Notes: generated by a model not told the origin, from the sequence alone. A stretch of DNA of 64,000 bases from Siphonodentalium dalli (GCA_032622095.1 CP136061.1:682001-746000); one strand, 5' to 3'. Counted from the first letter of the stretch, positions 35,545 to 47,120 are shown. Program-made: numbers and translations.

Positions 35545-37605
35545 ATTCAGATAGTGAGTTGCCAGTTGCATTCATAAGATATGCAAGCAAGTTGGAGTTA
35601 TCATGCGATGTCACAAGGCTCAATTTCAACCAACCAACATGCATGCTGCATTCAAGCTTCACAGCGTGAATACAAGCGTACATGTGTTATAACATGCTAG
35701 CGTGAATACATGCTAGCGTGAATACATGCGTACATGTGTTATAACATACCAGCGTGAATACATGCGTACATGTGTTATAACATGCTAGCGTGAATACATG
35801 CTAGCGTGAATACATGCGTACATGTGTTATAACATACCAGCGTGAATACATGCGTACATGTGTTATAACATACCAGTGTGAATACTTGCCTACATGTGTT
35901 ATAACATGCCAGCGTGAATACATGCGTACATGTGTTATAACATACCAGTGTGAATACTTGCCTACATGTGTTATAACATGCCAGCGTGAATACATGCCTA
36001 CATGTGTTATAACATGCCAGCGTGAATACATGCCTACATGTGTTATAACATGCCAGCGTGAATACATGCGTACATGTGTTATAACATACCAGCGTGAATA
36101 CATGCCTACATGTGTTATAACATGCCAGCGTGAATACATGCCTACATGTGTTATAACATGCCAGCGTGAATACATGCCTACATGTGTTATAACATGCCAG
36201 CGTGAATACATGCCTACATGTGTTATAACATGCCAGCGTGAATACATGCCTACATGTGTTATAACATGCCAGCGTGAATACATGCCTACATGTGTTATAA
36301 CATGCTAGCGTGAATACATGCGTACATGTGTTATAACATACCAGCGTGACTACATGTGTACATGTGTTATAACATACCAGTGTGAATACTTGCCTACATG
36401 TGTTATAACATGCCAGCGTGAATACATGCCTACATGTGTTATAACATGCCAGCGTGAATACATGCCTACATGTGTTATAACATGCCAGCGTGAATACATG
36501 CGTACATGTGTTATAACATGCCAGCGTGAATACATGCCTACATGTGTATAACATGCCAGCGTGAATACATGCCTACATGTGTTATAACATGCCATCGTGA
36601 ATTGATGCCTACATGTGTTATAACATGCCAGCGTGAATACATGCCTACATGTGTTATAACATGCCAGCGTGAATACATGCCTACATGTGTTATAACATAC
36701 CAGCGTGAATACATGCCTACATGTGTTATAACATGCCAGCGTGAATACATGCGTACATGTGTTATAACATGCCAGCGTGAATACATGCCTACATGTGTAT
36801 AACATGCCAGCGTGAATACATGCCTACATGTGTTATAACATGCCAGGGTGAATTGATGCCTACATGTGTTATAACATGCCAGCGTGAATACATGCCTACA
36901 TGTGTTATAACATGCCAGCGTGAATACATGCCTACATGTGTTATAACATACCAGCGTGAATACATGCGTACATGTGTTATAACATACCAGCGTGAATACA
37001 TGCGTACATGTGTTATAACATACCAGCGTGAATACATGCCTACAAGTGTTATAACATGCCAGCGTGAATACATGCCTACATGTGTTATAACATGCCAGCG
37101 TGAATACATGCCTACATGTGTTATAACATACCAGCGTGAATACATGCCTACATGTGTTATAACATGCCAGCGTGAATACATGCCTACATGTGTTATAACA
37201 TACCAGCGTGAATACATGCCTACAATAGCTAGTGAGTTGCCAGTTGCATTCATAAGATATGCAAGCAAGTTGGAGTTATCATGCGATGTCACAAGGCTCA
37301 ATTTCAACCAACCAACATGCATGCTGCATTCAAGCTTCACAGCGTGAATACAAGCCTACATGTGTTATAACATGCCAGCGTGAATACATGCCTACATGTG
37401 TTATAACATACCAGCGTGAATACATGCCTACATGTGTTATAACATGCCAGCGTGAATACATGCCTACATGTGTTATAACATACCAGCGTGAATACATGCC
37501 TACATGTGTTATAACATGCCAGCGTGATACATGCCTACATGTGTTATAACATGCCAGCGTGAATGGATGCCTACATGTGTTATAACATGCCAGCGTTGTT
37601 AATTT
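35545..37605. repeat. 36-bp satellite array with duplicated flank
   Basis: About 50 units of catgcctacatgtgttataa plus catgccagcgtgaata. A 120-bp non-satellite lead-in (agtgagttgccagttgcatt to ttcaagcttcacagcgtgaa) occurs at 35553-35670 and again at 37229-37350. Since 36 is a multiple of 3, several frames on both strands stay open (12-residue periods); these are not genes. Confidence 0.95.
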
Positions 37606-37832
37606 CCATTAACCGACAAATGAAAATAAAAATTTCTCTTCAACTGGATAGTAATTCATATGATTTTATGTAAATTTATCTGTATAACAAGATGTTTTGC
37701 ACCAGCACTATGATTAAACTATAAGCGATAACTCTTGTTTAAACAAAAATGTTTGATGACAGATTTACCATAAAGCACAACACGTTATAGAACTTGTCAT
37801 CAAACCATTTGATTATAACTTATTAAACTTAA

Positions 37833-37973
37833 CCCTTTCATGACGGGAGCTGCGCTGGTGCAGCTTTAAATATTCTGTGCCAGTGCATTATCTTATATAT
37901 GGAGACTTGCATATAAAAGAGAATATATTGGCACAGGTTTGCAAAATTTCAGGAAGCTCCAGTCATGAAAGAG
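37833..37973. mobile_element. piggyBac-type MITE with intact TTAA flanks
   Basis: 141 bp from ccctttcatgacgggagct to agctccagtcatgaaagag, flanked by TTAA on both sides (37829-37832 and 37974-37977). Shortest complete member in the window. Confidence 0.9.
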
Positions 37974-38224
37974 TTAATCAAAACAAGAGTTATTTCTTAA
38001 TTATTTTATATATGACCACCCACCAACAATGTGGATTTAGACATCTTATTCTTACCTGAATGTTAATTTAATATTTCATTCAGGTTGGTGTAAACATACT
38101 TTATTATTCCAAATAAAATATACATATATAATTTGTAACAACAGTTTATTAGCTATTGGCGGAATAAGTGGATTTGGCGTAAAGCAAAGGATACTGAATT
38201 AAAGCGACATCCATATTTTTTCAG

Positions 38225-38359
38225 ATTACATTTCGACAGGATGTCAGGTGACGGGATTAGATGCATTCTGGGAGTATGGAATCTCTGTTACCACGAGCGT
38301 TGGGAGTCCGCCGACGACTGTTGATACTACTGAACTAGTCTTTAGAACAGAAGAAGGAG
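38225..38359 (+). CDS. Exon: FN3 domain 5, second part
   Basis: 135 bp, phase 1-1; acceptor ttttttcag, donor ggtaat at 38360. Encodes YISTGCQVTGLDAFWEYGISV (split here as YISTGCQVTGL and DAFWEYGISV), the L...Y of the E-F region, and the final strand ELVFRTEEG. The junction with the previous exon makes an Asp codon. A Cys on each half-exon (CMGN / TGCQV) could form a disulphide, as suggested for FN3-4. Confidence 0.78.
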
Positions 38360-38893
38360 GTAATTTATGTTGCAAATTCAATTTCAGTTACTCAGGCCAA
38401 AAGTTTTCTGATAAACCTGTTGTATGCTGTTTTTAGTTTAATTTTTTATTTCTATGTTACACGCCAACGAAGCATTACATCTCTGTATCGGCTATTTCTG
38501 GCTCCAATATTAGTTGCCCATGGCTATTACCCTAACGGATGTATGTGAATAAAAAGGTTTTACACGTGGCGTTTATTAAGCAAGTTATTTTTTTGTGTGT
38601 TTCTTTATATTTTTGTTTTAGTTTCTGTTTTCTCCATAGTTGTCCTCACAAAATAAGTCATTGTTCTCATTTCTATTCAAATTAACTTGCTGATTTTGAT
38701 AGTGATAACATGACGTTTCCTAATTTCGTGCAATGACACATGTTTTATGAGTTACCAGGAATTATACAAATTACAATACTACCTTTTCATTGTCTGCTAT
38801 GAGGTTTTAGAATTTATTCCACACCCATCTACGCGAGGCACATGTATTCAACAGAATATGAGCCATTGAATACATATTATTGTGTACCTCTAG
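38360..38893. other. Intron, nothing recognised
   Basis: Searched for a first-half FN3 exon ending in phase 2 and found none. Confidence 0.45.
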
Positions 38894-39025
38894 TGGAATA
38901 CAAGCCGGAACTATTCTTATTGACGTTGTCGCCAAGAAAGATGACGTACATTACGTCAGCGATCCGATTCGGGTGATGCCCAGAAAATTACTGGTTATTC
39001 ATCAGAGAGTAAATCACAATAAAGG
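38894..39025 (+). CDS. Candidate exon: FN3-like second half (alternative or relict)
   Basis: An open stretch after a pyrimidine/AG site (acctctag) encodes QAGTILIDVVAKKDDV and YVSDPIRVMP, close in style to the F-G part of the neighbouring FN3 modules (compare LTAGTTYSIKV). It begins in phase 2, which fits neither exon 38225-38359 (ends phase 1) nor 40246 (starts phase 1); a possible phase-1 donor is ggtagt after 39025. If read on, the frame stops at 39090-39092, at the edge of a fold-back element, so it could be an alternative terminal exon. No partner first-half exon was found between 38360 and 38893. Could also be a relict of a lost module. Confidence 0.35.
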
Positions 39026-39091
39026 TAGTCATAGTTTCAATGAAGGTGGCAGTAATGGATTTAATTTATCTGACACAACAGATGTAGAATA

Positions 39092-39240
39092 AATACAGAA
39101 CACAACTTGCATCATAATCTCAAATCTTTTATCGAACTCGTTGCGGACGGCGCATAGTTACATTATATATCCTTGCGCCATCCCCAACTCATTCGATAAA
39201 AGATTCTTAATTAAGATGCGTGTTGTGTTCTGTCTATATT
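39092..39240. mobile_element. Fold-back element
   Basis: atacagaacacaacttgcat and atcttttatcgaactcg are matched in inverse by cattcgataaaagat and gcgtgttgtgttctgtctat. The centre is GC-richer (ttgcggacggcgca). Confidence 0.75.
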
Positions 39241-39417
39241 TTACATCAATGACCATGCACCGTGGATGAATAATTGGCAAAACCAATAAATTTATTTGTT
39301 TTGTTTCTGAGAATCAAAAAAACAATTGTCGTTTTTTTTGTGTGCATCGGAACCAATGCTTTTTTCGAACATCATGTTCATAATAATAATAATGTGGATT
39401 CTCGGCAGATTTTTCAC

Positions 39418-39520
39418 CCTGTACCGGGTGCACTGCAGTGAACATAGATGTGTCCTGCACTGGGTTCACGGCAGTGGACATAGACTTGTCCTGTACCGGG
39501 TTCACTGCAGTTCGCTATTT
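39418..39520. repeat. ~36-bp tandem repeat, three copies
   Basis: Unit ctgtaccgggtgcactgcag plus tgaacatagatgtgtc. Confidence 0.85.
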
Positions 39521-40245
39521 ATTGATCATATACAACTAGCCAATGTGAGGCTTGATATGTGTTCAACTTTGGAATGATTGCCTATAATGGCTCCTATCTC
39601 ACCAAGAAGATTACATTATTTTAAGCCTTAACTATGAATGACAGCAATGGAAGTTCTGTGGCAGCTACCGCTGGTCCTGCCTCCGGTTTCCAGGTTCATT
39701 CCTTCTCTGCACATGCCGACTTCTTGCCATAGCTACACCAATGTCGGTGGTCCATGTAGCTGGCAAGCCACGTTGCTCTCGACACATTGCCTGCCATCAC
39801 AGTTCAATGTTTCACCTGCCACTGCCTCCATTCCAGGGGAATTTACCATACAGGCTTCGACCTGTCAGGCTACCATCTCTCCAGATTTTGGGGCGGGCCA
39901 GAATCCCTGACACCAGATATATATAGTCACCGCTACAACTAGGGGGGGGGGGGGCCTCTAGTTTACTTTTACTCTTCTTTATTATTCTATTCATGATAGC
40001 AAACAATTAACTACTTCCCAAGTATAGCTACAGTGTAATTGACACTCATTATTCTGGGGAATTGCGACCTAGTACCCTTTTATTTAAAAAGTGATGCTAT
40101 CAGTCTGCTGTAGGTAATACAGCGATTCGATTCGACTAACCGTGCTCAATGCTTTATCGGACAAGGATAGTGGTACAAGAATTAGTCCACTAGTCACATC
40201 TTGAACCCTGGGTGTTATGCGACTAACAATTTTCAATGCTTTTAG
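39521..40245. other. Intron, nothing recognised apart from a poly-G run
   Basis: Run of about 14 G at 39941-39954. Two overlapping short + frames at 39638-39926 show no recognisable motif and lack convincing splice sites. Confidence 0.45.
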
Positions 40246-40382
40246 TTCCAGAAGGAGTTCAGCAATTGAAAAATAGTATGCCAGGGAGTTTTATTCAGCG
40301 TAAAATTACCTGGATGGAGCCCGGACTGAGGAACCGAAATGCGAACATCACAGAATATCAAATCGATATCACCGGTCACAAG
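40246..40382 (+). CDS. Exon: FN3 domain 6, first part
   Basis: 137 bp, starts in phase 1 and ends in phase 0 with donor aag/gtatgt. Encodes PEGVQQLKNS, the Trp of RKITWMEPG and the C strand ITEYQIDITGHK. Joined directly to 38359 it gives a Val codon and an ordinary FN3-FN3 linker. The second half of this FN3 was not found downstream. The last ~50 bp of the exon with its donor have been multiplied into the minisatellite at 40331-41440. Confidence 0.77.
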
Positions 40383-41440
40383 GTATGTGAGGTCAGATTA
40401 AATGTACCCGATAATGTAATAGCATTCATAGAAGTGAAGAAATGTGAACATCACAGAATATCAAATCGATTATAGTGGTTATAAGGTATGATATATCAGA
40501 TTAAATGTACCCATAATCTAATAATATTGATAGAAGAACCGAAATGTGAACATCACCGAATATCAAATCGATTACAGTGGTTACAAGGTATGTGATATCA
40601 GATTAAATGTACCCATAATGTATTAACATTGATAGAAGAACCGAAATGTGAACATCACCGAATATCAAATCGATTACAGTGGTTACAAGGTATGTGCTAT
40701 CAGATTAAATGTACCCATAATGTAATAACATTGATAGAAGAACCGAAATGTGAACATCACATAATATCAAATCAATTACACTGGTTAAAAGGTAGGTGAT
40801 ATCAGATTAAATGTACCCATAATGTAATAATATTGATAGAAGAACCGAAATGTGAACATCACATAATATCAAATCGATTACAGTGGTTACAAGGTATGTG
40901 AGATATCAGATTAAATGTACCCATAATGTATTAACATTGATAGAAGTAAAGAAATGCGAATTTCACTAAATAATAACTGAACTACACAGGTCATAAGGTA
41001 TTAAACATCGGATTAAATGGACCTGTGACGAAATAACATCGATGGAGGAACCGAAATGTGAACGTCAGAGAATATAAACTCCATTACACTGGTCATAAGG
41101 TATGGAGCATCAGATTAAATGTACCCGTAACCTGTTTACACTGGTCATAAGGTAGGTGATATCAGATTAAATGTACCCGTAACCTGTTTACACTGGTCAT
41201 AAGGTATGGAGCATCATATTAAATGCACCCGTAACCTGTTTACACTGGTCATAAGGTATGGAGCATCAGGTTAAATGTAACCGTAACCTGTTTACACTGG
41301 TCATAAGGTATGGAGCATCAGGTTAAATGTACCCCTAACATGTTTACACTGGTCATAAGGTATGGAGCATCAGGTTAATTGCACCCCTAACATGTTTACA
41401 CTGGTCATAAGGTATGGAGCATCAGATTAAATGTAAATAA
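40331..41440 (+). repeat. Minisatellite derived from the exon 3' end and its donor
   Basis: About eight units of 102-105 bp, the first including the real end of exon 40246-40382. Each holds gaaccgaaatgtgaacatca, atatcaaatcgattacagtg, a donor-like aaggtatgtgatatcagatt and tagaagaac. From about 41084 it changes to seven 52-bp units (cactggtcataaggtatgga, gcatcagattaaatgtaccc) that keep the donor motif. Confidence 0.92.
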
Positions 41441-42072
41441 TTAGATCGGACCCAAGATCTCATATGTTTTTGATTACTTTCAAATGAAGTTGTAACATAT
41501 TTTGAATTATTGTCAGCAAAAGTCCAATTTTATAAATATTTTCACCCAAAATTAGTAGATAATAAAGAGCCTTTTGTGATCGTTTTCCACATTTTACTTA
41601 TGGACGATTATGTGGATCTTTAAGATGCTAATGATTTTGATTCTTTATTTTCTATTGCCTGGTATGCAGAAATGTGCTCAGGAACTTCTGAACAATTTTG
41701 GTGTCAAACGGACCATGGTGCTTTAACGTAATAACAGTGACAAATCAATGTAACAGGTTTATTTATTTTACAATGGTCTCAACCAATGAAATTTTGTTAT
41801 TGGAAAACATCAACATTAAATATAAGAAATAGAGGATCTACAATGAGTCCTCAGTTTATAGCGGAATTTACAAAACGAGTCCACTAAATTAGGTCTGGAC
41901 CGAGCCTTTGCCGAGGTCCAGACCTAATTTACTGGACAAGTTTTGTAAATTCGGCTATTAACTTGGGACGAGTTGTAGATTCGATTTATTACATGATCCA
42001 AAACCTCGACAAAACATACTTAAATCAAAAATGGGACGCAAAACTAACATCAACTTCTATTAGGCATGCGAT
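41441..42072. repeat. Intron with hairpin at 41850-41955
   Basis: gcggaatttacaaaacgagt and aggtctggaccgagc are mirrored by gtccagacctaattta and acaagttttgtaaattcggc. A comparable structure is at 58795-58905. Rest unremarkable. Confidence 0.65.
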
Positions 42073-43220
42073 CAGGCCTCAGCCTAGGGGTCCAGAACAG
42101 GGAGACCTGAAGTCTCCCTCCAGGAAATTTAGGGAGACTTCAGGAAATTTAGGGAGACTTCAGGGTGGGGAGACTACCAAAAATTGACAATTTTCAAATA
42201 ACGCTTTATTTTATAACATCTGTCATCTGACAATAAAAAATTTAAAAAGATAAAATAACAAATAAAAAAAAAAAATTTGACTTTATCTGAAATTAGCTTA
42301 ATTAATTGTTATTATTATACATTTAAAAAAATTTTGAAATGTTTTGTGTAGCTACCATTTAAGCAAGACAATTATCAAGTTACAGTAATAGTTACTTTTT
42401 TAACTAAATGAAAGTAGTATTATTTCCAAGACTGCAGCTTGGAAGATACGTTTGTACAGTCTGATGAATCATGATGCATGTAACTTTTTAAGTTTAATTT
42501 GGTCACGGCTGTAATGTGGGTGTCCGCTAAAATAAACAATAAGGACTAACTAACAAAGGAGTTGCAAAAGCTTTTATTAATTAATGGCCTCCCTTAATTA
42601 ATGCCAACATCACTGGTATAATCCGATTAAAGCAATAAACTTGACATTATTTTATTTACGGAAGTCGGTCTCTTCAAAAAGTCCGACGCGGTCTCTTCAA
42701 AAAGTCCGACGCGTTACCGAAACGAACTTCCGAAGCGCCTGGTACATACTCTGATAATGTCGTAATTGTTTTATATCTGAAAAGCGGGACGGCGGTCTTT
42801 TAAGTTAATTAAAACATTTATTTGTGACACTCACGATGGTCAGTAACAACACAGATGCGAACATCTCATCGTGTTTTCAGCGTGTCAAAACATTCGTGAT
42901 TAACATTCATTACCGCAAAGGGAACAAAGGCGACGGAATTTAATAACAACACAATTTTAAAACAATAGGTCATATTTTATTTTTTTATTTTAAACACTTG
43001 GGTCTTTGGCTCTGCATCGTCTGTTTCTTTTTGGGATGGCCGCCACAATTCATCTATATACGGACATGTCCGGAAAAAAAACTAGAAAAAAAATTAAGAA
43101 AAAAAAACATTCCCCCTAAAATTGAAGGCGACTTCGATTTCGCCTTAGAGCGACGATAGGGCGAAGTCAGCGACAGTAAGGCGACAATCTCGCCCGAGTC
43201 GCCTTGTGAGCTGAGGCCTG
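42073..43220. mobile_element. Non-autonomous hAT element with exact 8-bp TSD
   Basis: TIRs caggcctcagc and gctgaggcctg; target duplication catgcgat at 42065-42072 and 43221-43228. 1148 bp. The interior shares agggagacttcagg, gggtgtccgctaaaat and tataatccgattaaagc with the copy at 43927. Confidence 0.92.
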
Positions 43221-43228
43221 CATGCGAT

Positions 43229-43926
43229 GACGTTTCACACAACTCTGCGGTATTTGCCCGCGCAAAGAAATAGTCCCAGATAAATAAAGACTCTTTGGCG
43301 TATTTAATGGCATATATTTAATGACATAACTTTTCAAATCTTCATTTATTATAGTTTGTTGAAATTATATTGGAAGCCATAGTATTTTGAGACGTAGAGT
43401 ACGGAATGTAAAGAAACCACAAACCGGAAGTCAAAGGTCACCTGGCACTATTTCCTGTTATTAAACGAACATTTAATATCACAATTTATAGAATGGGTTT
43501 ATTGAATGGAATAAAGGTAGGATCATGTAATAAATAGGTTTATTTATTTCTCCATGTGATGTTTTTATAGACTTTTTAACAGTGCCTTGGGTCATTTTAA
43601 AATATTCTTTTTTTTATGATTTAATCAATCAATCATAAATATGTCATTCATTTTGATAAAATGATAAAATTATATTCAGTCTAGCATTTGTCATGTAAGT
43701 TGGTTGTATATCTGCATTGGTACAAACCCTAAGGTACTGTAAAAGACTTTAAATTTGTTGGTATAAATTTTTGTGGTTCAAACATTTACAATTTTTTAGT
43801 GTGTTCGTAAATGTGTGGGTCCGCCGGCACTAACTGTCACCTCCAAAGACCCAATAATAACAAACAAGTCCAACTAATAGAAGTGTAGCCACCTCGGCAT
43901 GTGGTCTGAAATTGCATCAGCATCCA
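43229..43926. other. Between the two hAT copies, nothing recognised
   Basis: AT-rich sequence without supported feature. Confidence 0.45.
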
Positions 43927-45140
43927 CCAGGGCCCATGCTAGGGATTGAAAACAGGGAGAGATGAAGTCTCCCTCTGCAGATTTTAGGGAGACTTCAACC
44001 AAAACAGGGAGACTTATAAAAAAAAGATCAATTTTCAAAAATTGCTTTATTTATAATAAATTTTCAAAAATTGCTTTATTTATAACATTAATAAATAAGA
44101 CAAAAACAACAAGATAAAACATGTTTAGCAAGAAACAGCACAAGTATAGCACAAGTATAGATCGACAATCTTAACTAAATTTATTACTTTTATTTTTGTA
44201 AACTGTTGACTGTTTTTAAACAGCAATCTGAAGAAAAATTAATTGTTGAAAATTTGAATAAATGCCATTGAAAGCAAGAAAATTAAAAAAGTTACAGTAG
44301 TTGTTCGAAATAGCTTATGTATTGACATACAAAATTGTATGATTCCGTCATTGTAGCATTAACACTTCCTAGACTGGAAGATATATTTGTAATGTATCAT
44401 TCTGGTATATATATACACGATAATGAGTTAATGAGGAAAATATGCTTGTATTACTAAATTTACTCCCTAGACTGGAAGATATATTAATATCATTATAGTA
44501 ACTACTGTATTTACTCTCTAGACTGTAGTATTCTAGTCTAACTTCCTATACTGGAAGATCTGTTTGTTGTTGTTCGTCTTTGGTAATTTTCGCAATGATG
44601 AGTTTCTGCATTGGCATTTGTTTGGCGAGCTGGCTTTTTGTCACTGCTGTAAGATGGGTGTCCGCTAAAATGAACGATAAGGACTAATCAAGGAGTTGTA
44701 AAGGCTATTTTTATTTCTTAAGCTTTAAATTAATGAATAGGCATGCCAACGTCGACTGTATAATCCGATTAAAGCCATCAATTGGATACAATAGAAATTA
44801 ATGCGTTCTAAACAAAGACCTGTAGAACTTACATATACCATATACCCGTCAGGTAATAGCTGCATTGTGTACATGCAATTAATTTACGAAGTTAAAACGA
44901 AAACACACGTGTTACGCGCGGTATTTTAATAGAGTTTTAATTTCGTGGTAAAATCCGATAAATGTGACAAGTAGGATAGCTGTGTTACGATAGAAATTTA
45001 TGCGTTCTTAACACATACCAATAGAGCTTATAATATACCGAATCAGGTTCTTTCAATACCTGCATTGTTACTAAGTGCATGCAATGAATTTACGAAGTTA
45101 AATCGAAAACGCACGTGTTACGCGCGGTATTTTAATAGAT
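43927..45140. mobile_element. Second, diverged copy of the 42073 hAT family
   Basis: Starts agggcccatgctagggattg, then agggagactt repeats, gggtgtccgctaaaatgaac and tataatccgattaaagcca in the same order as in 42073-43220. It adds a ~200-bp tandem pair (44786-44945 and 44990-45140: cacgtgttacgcgcggtatt). Right end not identified and probably in or beyond the gap; the zinc-finger exon at 45284-45530 lies where the element's gene could be. Confidence 0.6.
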
Positions 45141-45283
45141 AGAGTTATCTTTCGTAGATATAATTTTAATTTCGAGTTGAACAAAATAAAAGAGTTATCC
45201 TTCTTCAATAATCGATACCAAACTGGTAACAATTTTGTCAGATTTGATTCGGCATTCGTTATGGATAATCGAAGTGTACTTAC

Positions 45284-45530
45284 ATAAACCGTGTCGAGTG
45301 TGATTTGTAGTTTTAGCAGGAACAGCATGCCCTCGAGCGTATGCCGTTTCCAGCTTTGCAGCGCGACACACAGAACAATGCCACTTATCATCGTCGTCTT
45401 TGACATACCATTCAAAGGCAGTCTGCGCGAGTTTTTTACAATGTTTTTTACTTGGCGATTCTGATTTACATTCGGTATAGAATTTCCATTTAGAAGCCGG
45501 AGAACTCTTTAACCAAGATGAAAGCGCCAT
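45284..45530 (-). CDS. Exon 1 of a hAT-related zinc-finger protein (partial)
   Basis: Minus-strand frame from an ATG at 45530 to a strong donor (TTTAT/GTAAGT; + strand acttac at 45278-45283). About 82 codons: a Lys/Ser-rich start, then FEWYVKDDDDKWHCSVCRAA and, about 25 residues on, TNHTRH. The W-x-C-x-x-C followed by H-x3-H resembles the TTF/BED-like zinc finger at the N-terminus of hAT-transposase-derived proteins (ZNF862/KIAA1586 type). Unspliced, the frame stops at 45195. No transposase core is visible downstream on the minus strand; the assembly gap begins 75 bp upstream of the ATG. It lies beside a hAT-like element copy (43927-45140), so it may be its residual gene; a host zinc-finger gene is the alternative. 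Confidence 0.5.
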
Positions 45531-45605
45531 CTCGAATGAGAAACTGTTATGAAATGTCTATCGTGACTCGAGCATATATATGCGTGTTGGCTTACAACAA
45601 CAGTT

Positions 45606-45705
45606 NNNNNNNNNNNNNNNNNNNNNNNNNNNNNNNNNNNNNNNNNNNNNNNNNNNNNNNNNNNNNNNNNNNNNNNNNNNNNNNNNNNNNNNNNNNNNNN
45701 NNNNN
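45606..45705. other. Assembly gap (100 N)
   Basis: Exactly 100 N, the conventional length for a gap of unknown size. Sequence right of it is repeated at 60264 onward. Confidence 0.99.
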
Positions 45706-45897
45706 ATAAGAGAATGCATTGGCCTAAAAAAAAATCTTTTTTAACACTTTTTACCATTTTTTCTTACATTCTTTAACAATTTTATAATTTTTAATGTGTT
45801 AAGCCAATGCATTCTCTTATATATGCGAGGCGACCTATGGTCGACTCGCATATATAAGAGAATGCATTGGCACATGGCCGTTCTGTTGGGTAAAGGG
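45706..45897. mobile_element. piggyBac-type MITE, 3' part cut by the gap
   Basis: Core gcattctcttatatatgcga and its inverse, ending gttgggtaaaggg/tcaa. Its left part (60075-60263 in the other copy) is in the gap. Confidence 0.8.
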
Positions 45898-46128
45898 TCA
45901 AAGACCGATTTCGGGGCTGAAAAATTTCCAGCAAGTCGTGTATGCTCTGATCGATGGAATAATCGTTTAAACGCCAAACGACCTAGAAACACCTATTTGG
46001 AAACACATGTCATACGTCAATCAACCGAGATGATGGCCAAAATGGTGCATGCAGTTAAAAACTAAATATTTCATGTATATTATATAGTTTATTTAATTCA
46101 GGCTCAAATGGCCCATATGATAGAAATA

Positions 46129-46338
46129 TCAATTATATGTAATACAGAATGTCTTTCCAATGTTTGAAAAGATAAGATTCTTTCTTATCAACATAGGAAC
46201 AGAGCTCACAGCATTCCTGGCGTACATCCCACTTGCGCTACATCTCCATTCATATGCCATAAACTTCCTATAGGCATTGTTATAACATACAATTATGGGT
46301 GAAATTTTCCCACAAAGTGCAGCTGCAAAGTACAACAA
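46129..46338 (-). pseudogene. LINE reverse transcriptase C-terminal fragment
   Basis: Minus-strand frame gives VCYNNAYRKFMAYEWRCSAS and ARNAVSSVPMLIRK, matching the conserved region after the polymerase domain of jockey/CR1-like LINEs (YN-A-R, R-C-S-AS-MF, N-V-S--LLRK). Truncated at both ends. Copy at 60687-60896. Confidence 0.75.
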
Positions 46339-46470
46339 TATAATGATGAAATATACGATGAAAAAGATGGCGTTTTACATCAAATGAGCACTTGTTAAAA
46401 AATTCATGTGGATATTGGAACGGGAACAAATTATTCTATATTGCCTCATAATATCATCATCAAACGAACG

Positions 46471-46700
46471 CGATTTGATTGATTGATTTTATTTGGCACA
46501 GGGTACCAGGGATAACACAAGAAAGTCTAGCACGCGCCGTTAGGGAGAGTCGTTTCTTGAAGTATCCATCCAGGCACACTATCTGACTCAGACAGGCACA
46601 CTCATCCAGTTTTGCGATTTTTTTTCGATCCACCGGGATTCGAACTGACGGCGCGCACCTGGTCGTTCGTAGAGCAATTGTCTGTCACTGGTGCAGAAGG
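46471..46700 (-). mobile_element. tRNA-derived SINE
   Basis: On the minus strand the head has a B-box like AGTTCGAATCCCGGTGG after GCGCGCCGTC, preceded ~45 bp upstream by an A-box-like segment, and the tail ends CCTGTGCCAAATAAAATCAA with a short TCAATCAA repeat. Order and spacing fit a tRNA-headed SINE. Copy at 61029-61258. Confidence 0.7.
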
Positions 46701-47120
46701 GTTATTTCACTTTTCCGATTGCGCTAACGGAGCTCTCTATAATGATGTTGACGGCTAAATATGGGGAATTTACTTGTACGTATGTGTCAGTAATTATTAA
46801 ATTGAGTACCGGTATATTACTGACCCCCCCCCCCCCGCATTAATAGTTACTTGTTATGTAAATTGTTTATCCTCATGCATTGCAACGTCACGTCAAATGC
46901 GTTGCATGTATACCTTGGTTAATAAACTGCTTTACTCGTATTTAAATGAGGGGAAAAATAGTTGGACTCAAGTTTATCTAAACTACAGTCCATAGGTAAA
47001 ACATAGGTTCGAACGGAAGCAATTGATTTTTAAATTGATTTCAGTTTTGTCATCATTCTGCTTTTCTAATAAATTGGTTATTGTAAACGTCATCCAATTA
47101 GAAAATTATAAGTGGGTTAT
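46701..47120. other. Nothing recognised apart from a 13-C run
   Basis: Poly-C at 46824-46836. No gene. Confidence 0.5.

Noticed and set aside
35775-37549. Long open frames on both strands (up to ~260 codons) in the 36-bp array
   Set aside because: Unit length is a multiple of three and the translation is a monotonous 12-residue repeat on both strands; no splice sites or independent coding signal.
41665-41730. Possible phase-0 exon after ctggtatgcag (KCAQELLNNFGVKR)
   Set aside because: Stops after 18 codons with no donor, and the residues do not resemble the missing half of FN3-6.
45098-45415. 105-codon minus-strand frame overlapping the zinc-finger exon
   Set aside because: Out-of-frame shadow of the zinc-finger exon, extended through the tandem ~200-bp repeat.
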